The notes under the pieces: model-generated
Databases searched by the model: none
What the model was told of the DNA's origin: nothing
Seen by the model: the letters and a program-made list of their open reading frames with translations, nothing else
Part shown: piece by piece, positions 59,703-64,000 of the stretch
Layout of the letters: each line of letters opens with the position of its first letter
Position numbering within the stretch: the first letter of the stretch is position 1
Position numbers and translations under genes: made by a program
Source of the DNA: Parasponia andersonii
Taxonomy: Eukaryota; Streptophyta; Magnoliopsida; Rosales; Cannabaceae
Assembly: GCA_002914805.1 (NCBI GenBank)
Contig: JXTB01000104.1
Coordinates: 969,788-1,033,787, forward strand
DNA: 64,000 nucleotides
Direction: 5' to 3'

Positions 59703-60121
59703 TGATAAGTGATTAATTTACTTACAAATCAAGTATCATTCAGCTAAAATAATTGTAAGTTCTCAAGCATTTATGTTAGTTTGACGTGCTTTTGTTTTGT
59801 TTTTATAGTTCTTATGAATAAATGAGAATCAATAAATATTTCTGATAAATATGGATATTTCAACATTTGAGATAAAATTTGAGTTTGATACGAATGCAAT
59901 GCAATAAAAATCAGGCAAAACGGAGCTAAAAGGAAGAAATGACACCATTGGGAAGAAAAGCTATCGTGCTGAGTTCTAAAACTGAGAGCGCCGTGATGCT
60001 TGAATAGTAGTGCCGTGGAGCTATCTGGAAGTCAAATTTCCAGAGCCTAGAGTGCCGCGGTACTATACAGCATCCAAAAGCGCGTTTTTAGTGAGTTTTT
60101 AGAGCTAATCTGGACTATTGT
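59703..60121 (+). repeat. 3' LTR of element D, first 419 bp only
   Basis: It matches the start of the 5' LTR from TGATAAGTGATT to CTGGACTATTG, then similarity ends abruptly. The remaining about 1 kb of the LTR is absent. Confidence 0.88.
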
Positions 60122-60353
60122 TAGTTAGGCTAAGATCTTTTCCCTTATATAATTTTAACAAAGGGACTTCATATGTGCTATATCTGGAATTCGTTTCCTT
60201 TTGGCTATGCTCCACCAGGAGTTATAATACAACCTTTACCCAAAAAGAAAAATCAATTTTATTTCTCTTTTCATATTATTTAGCTACTTAAAATGGAATT
60301 GCTTAGGAATAAAATGGTTAAAGAACCAAAACTAAAACGAATACAGACATTTA

Positions 60354-60725
60354 GGCCATGTTTTGTAAGAGGGAGAAGGGAGAAGAAAGAAACGGTAAAA
60401 GGGAAAAGTAGAGATAAAAAAAGAAAATATGGTTGCTAAGTAGGAAGTAAAGGGAAAGAAAAGGGAAAAGGGGATAGAAAAATAAATAGGTGGGATACCC
60501 AAAAATTTTCTTTGGAAAAGAAATTTTGGTTAGTGAAAGTTAATTTACCAAAACAACCGTACATATTAATTTTTAAAACAATAACATAGAAGGTCATATA
60601 GTCATTTTAATATAAACCGATTTTTTTTTTTTTTATTAGACGTTTTCTTTTCAGCCTACAAATTTTTTATCCCTCCTATTTTTTTCTTCCCTCCCATTTT
60701 CTTTCCTCTTTGTAAAACATAACGG
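60354..60725. mobile_element. MITE, about 372 bp
   Basis: The left end GGCCATGTTTTGTAAGAGGG and the right end, on the other strand CCGTTATGTTTTACAAAGAGG, form imperfect inverted repeats that continue into purine-rich GAGAAGGGAG / GAAAATGGGAGGG. It is non-coding. The superfamily is unclear and no target duplication was resolved. Confidence 0.6.
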
Positions 60726-60824
60726 TAGTTTAAAAAGTTCACGAAGTTCTATAAAACCAACAAAACAAACTATTCAGACACAAGTAGGCTGAAAATACTA
60801 ATAAATTTAATGTGACGTTGTATT

Positions 60825-63800
60825 GAATGGCTAACTCTAATACTACAAGCAATCGATACAACTCATAAATAGACAACTACATCATATTTCCCTAAAGTTG
60901 ACACTCTTAGTCGAGAGAGAAAAGAAAAGTGAATAAATTAAAAATAAATAAATAAGAGCAAAAATATATAATGTAGACAATCCCACAGTCATAAGGTACT
61001 TGGGATTTCAGGCTTCACTTTTTTTTTGGAATTTGATATTCTTATAGGACAAAACAACAGTATGTTTTTCCATTTTGAGATCTATATACACCGCACAGGA
61101 CATAATGCAGCTGAATCCAAATTTTCCTTGTTGGCATGAAATAACGATCAATGAGAAAAGAGCCAGATCCTCATTTAGCAATGTTTGACCGTTTATGAGA
61201 AAAGAGCCAGGATCAATCTTGTAATTCCATGCTTCTCTTCTTTTTTAAAATTGAGTCGAAGTACATTGCACTTTGTTTGGGGGATTTACTTCCAAAGGTC
61301 TTCAAGTACACCCCGTGGCTTCATTGAATTCCGAACAGTTATTATCTAATTGAGAATATTACAAGTCAGATATGAGATTGACAGAGAAACAACTAGAGAA
61401 GTGGGATACTGAAAATACCAGCAAATGACATTACTTCAGCATCTTGTAGATTATCAGCGTGTTCTTCCTTCATAGAAGGGCAAGCAGGGTCAATTTTCTT
61501 GAAGAATCTCAAGAATTAAATGTGTGTGCTGCCACAATAGTGTTAAGAAACAGGCTTATTACACTATTCGTAAAGCAAAATAGCATTCAACAATTGATTG
61601 ATGTGTCATGGAAAAGCCACAAAGTGTTAACCTCTTTTTTCTAGCCATTGGAGATCTTAATCTACCTCAACAACTTAGAATGCCAAAAATCTTGAATGAC
61701 TCGTACTTTTTTATTTTTATTATATTTTTGGTTAAACAAAAGAAGGATTTTCTGGTAACAATAGAATAAAAAGTAGTTTTCGCTTCATCAAATATTAATA
61801 GCATTATAATCTTCAGCAGATTATCCTCTTTCATTTTCTTTTCTTAGGAGAAGACAAAACTCTCTTGAAAGTGCAAAATAGCTAGTTGTTCCTTCTAGTT
61901 GAGCATAGAATGCAACTACCTGATAAGATTAGAATGGAGTAAACAACAAAAGATTACTAAAGAGGTGAGGATAAAAGCAATGGTTGAACCTTGTCTTTCA
62001 ATATCTTTCTGTTTTTGCTTCAGTCTATTCAAACTCGATGCAGCAAATTGATGAGTAGGTTCTTCGCCATGGAAAATTCTTGTTCCTAGCTTTGATTTAT
62101 TGCAGAACAGCATTCACGCAGATTTGTAACCGGACTTTGTTATGGACTTATGATTGTGGGACGAAAAACAGTAGGAGGAAATGAGAGGCACAGTGATGTC
62201 TGGTACAAGATACTACTTGAGGTTGACAAGTTAGCTTCTTGGTTGAAGTCATCTTGTCCCTGCTCTTAGGACAAGCAACATGGATTCTGCATTACAAAAG
62301 AATCACGTCACCCAAAATTGTTGAGAGTAAATAACACGTATATGACATTCTAAGCTTGAAATGTGTGCATCTCTAAGATCAATTAGGCAAACAAGTGTGT
62401 TATGTTGCATCAATGAAGCATAATTTACACAATATTTTACATATAAACTATAAATTCTTATCATTTGTAAAAGCAGTCTCTTATATTTTGCAAAGAAAAG
62501 GAGGGGAAGTAGAACGATGATAATGAAGCTGTATTGTTTGAATACCCCACCTGAAACCCACCTCTAACCTAGGGAGAACCTTCTATATTGTTTGAATTGT
62601 TTTTCATTTGTTCTTTCTGATTATGGCTTGTATGTTGTATGTTATACTCTGACAGCTGAGTCACCTTGGTAACTTTACATGAACTGCCCAGTGTGCTAAA
62701 TAATAAGCAGATCATAGCTGATAGCTCATAAATACCATCAGTGAAGCTACTTTTTCCTATCAACTCCTTAACTGCTCTTTGTCCCGCTGCAACTTGCCAT
62801 ACATGTCCACAGACGTTCGACATTTATGTACAACAATACATAATTGAAAAAGAAATTCTAAGCAATCATAACATGGTCATTCCACAAATCCCTGTTGTGC
62901 TCTTGTTGAACTAAACAAGGTATCTCACACTTGGTCTTCGTATCTTCACCGAGGCAAATTGTTTGTTGCTCAATTAAATTCATTTATGAAGAGCTTTCAC
63001 TACCTAAAACAATACATCACTTTAGTAGAATAAAAAAGGCATAATCAAAATCATTAAAAAATTTGACAGGAAAAACCTTAAAGTTGAACATCTTCTCGAA
63101 TATTATCATCTTGTGATTGTTTCGACGAGGATGGACATTGACCATGGAAGTATTCCAAAAGTAATTGGACTTTTAAGATCAGATTAAGAGCAATAATTTA
63201 AAAGTGAAGAACAAATAAATTTTGCATCTTGTTTAGCAGTCAAGTTGTAAATTAGAGCCCCTACTGAGCTTATAATCTTTATTAAACACCAAACTCGAGT
63301 TTATTTGCCACATAAGCAGACCAAAGAAATTGAACTTTATACACCGCGGGACAAACCGTAGGCCTAGCAGCTCACTAAGTTAATTAATTTTGTTAAACCT
63401 AGCACCTCACTGTACTATGAAGGACCCCAGAAAGATATATAAAATGCACAAAACAAAAGTAAATATATTAGAAGAAACTATACTATGAAAAAGTAATTTG
63501 AGACTTACAGAAGGTATTACAAAAATTTTACTAGCTGAAACAGAAAGTCCTGTTATTCTCCATCCATTATTTTGATCTCCTTGAGCTTTAATGTTATCCG
63601 AACCCAAATATTTATGTAGTCCAGTTTGAAATAGGTTAAAAGCATCTTCTTGCATCTTGGCAGTTCCGTACAGTAAATTTTCTGAGAATCTGAGTCACTA
63701 GATTGAAGGATAAATCAAATATCAGAAATATAATATGAAAATAACGACGACCATATGAGCAATGGAGGTGATGCATGTATGAGAGCTACAAAACAAGATT

Positions 63801-64000
63801 GATCATGCAGAGGTGGGGAAAATTGGGTTAAGAAAAGGGGTTCAAAAAAATCAGAATACCTAATCAGATATAAGATAGGTACCTTGTATGCTCTAGCATG
63901 CAGGGTCAGGGTATGTGCAATCCGTTTGTTTTGGTCAAGGTCAGAGCAAAGACATTCAGCCAGTTCTTCACACAATTCATTAAGCCAATGTTGAACATGC
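60825..64000 (-). pseudogene. Inverted partial copy of POLH (exons 9-16 and 3' end), broken, runs off the window
   Basis: Minus-strand copy of the POLH 3' half with introns kept, so it arose by DNA duplication. Exon-like parts: 9 at 63996-63883, 10 at 63702-63509, 11 near 63156-63077, 12 at 63003-62873, 13 at 62286-62217, 14 near 62118-61990, 15 near 61528-61419, 16 at 61345-61117. Exon 9 is about 96% identical to the intact gene. Damage: the base pair before exon 9 reads AT and before exon 10 AA where AG is needed. Exon 10 has lost 22 bases (frameshift, removing the PSKSCP region). The acceptor and start of exon 11 are deleted. TAA stops lie in exon 12 (after AGCTCTTCA) and in exon 13 (after TTGTCC). 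The exon 16 copy has lost the ubiquitin-binding motif. The normal stop is changed to TGG. It is surely not functional as a polymerase. Confidence 0.93.

Larger units (their letters stand above)
55537..60121 (+). mobile_element. Element D: LARD-like LTR element without pol, 3' LTR cut short
   Basis: It has a 1,431-bp 5' LTR starting TGATGAGTGATT, a primer-binding site, a 2.7-kb internal part without protease, RT or integrase, a purine-rich GAGTTTAGGGGTATT and the first 419 bp of the 3' LTR. The layout is that of a large retrotransposon derivative, which depends on another element for its enzymes. The LTR is related to that of element C, an Athila-type copy. By eye the shared LTR part differs at roughly 11-12%, so it is older than element A. 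It is cut at the 3' end and is not whole. Confidence 0.85.

Noticed and set aside
63407-63655. An independent small gene on the minus strand at the window end
   Set aside because: It is the exon 10 copy of the POLH pseudogene read into its intron.

Overview
The window is plant nuclear DNA, most likely from a eudicot. The evidence is one intron-rich gene with clear plant homology (DNA polymerase eta), a broken plant family-1 glycosyltransferase, tRNA-derived SINEs, many MITEs and nested Ty3/Gypsy elements of plant-only lineages. The single-copy parts are AT-rich. One 226-base run of N and one single N mark assembly joins. I cannot name the species.

Layout. 177-13,065: an old Tat-lineage Ty3/Gypsy element (element A) with gag, a protease-RT-RNase H-integrase block, two tandem arrays, a separate antisense gene with its own TATA box, and a 5' LTR shortened at its outer end. 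13,066-16,753: AT-rich DNA with long-terminal-inverted-repeat (foldback) elements, one carrying a nested SINE. 16,754-18,219: a UGT71-like glycosyltransferase pseudogene. 18,667-30,589: a second, older Tat-lineage element (element B) with both LTRs, an antisense gene, and a nested Athila-type LTR-gag fragment (element C). 30,598-37,177: a dense patch of small inverted-repeat elements, including MITEs set in TA microsatellites, and the N gap.

37,178-46,762: the one apparently intact host gene, POLH (DNA polymerase eta), 16 exons and 715 codons on the + strand. All splice junctions are GT-AG and the frame stays open throughout. 47,237-55,536: a MITE, two adjacent hAT-type elements with 8-bp target duplications, a TA-flanked MITE, a 21-bp minisatellite, a possible LTR remnant and an orphan terminal exon. 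55,537-60,121: an LTR element without pol (LARD-like, element D) whose LTR belongs to the same family as that of element C. 60,825 to the window end: an intron-bearing, inverted, broken copy of POLH exons 9-16 on the - strand, tail-to-tail with the intact gene.

How it fits together. The only gene likely to make a working protein is POLH, the translesion polymerase that copies past UV photoproducts. Its flanks show a DNA-level inverted duplication followed by decay of one copy, with the spacer filled by mobile elements. The most interesting non-host features are the antisense genes of the two Tat elements, the element C/D pairing, and the two families of small inverted-repeat elements. All coordinates, differences and exon joins were read by eye.
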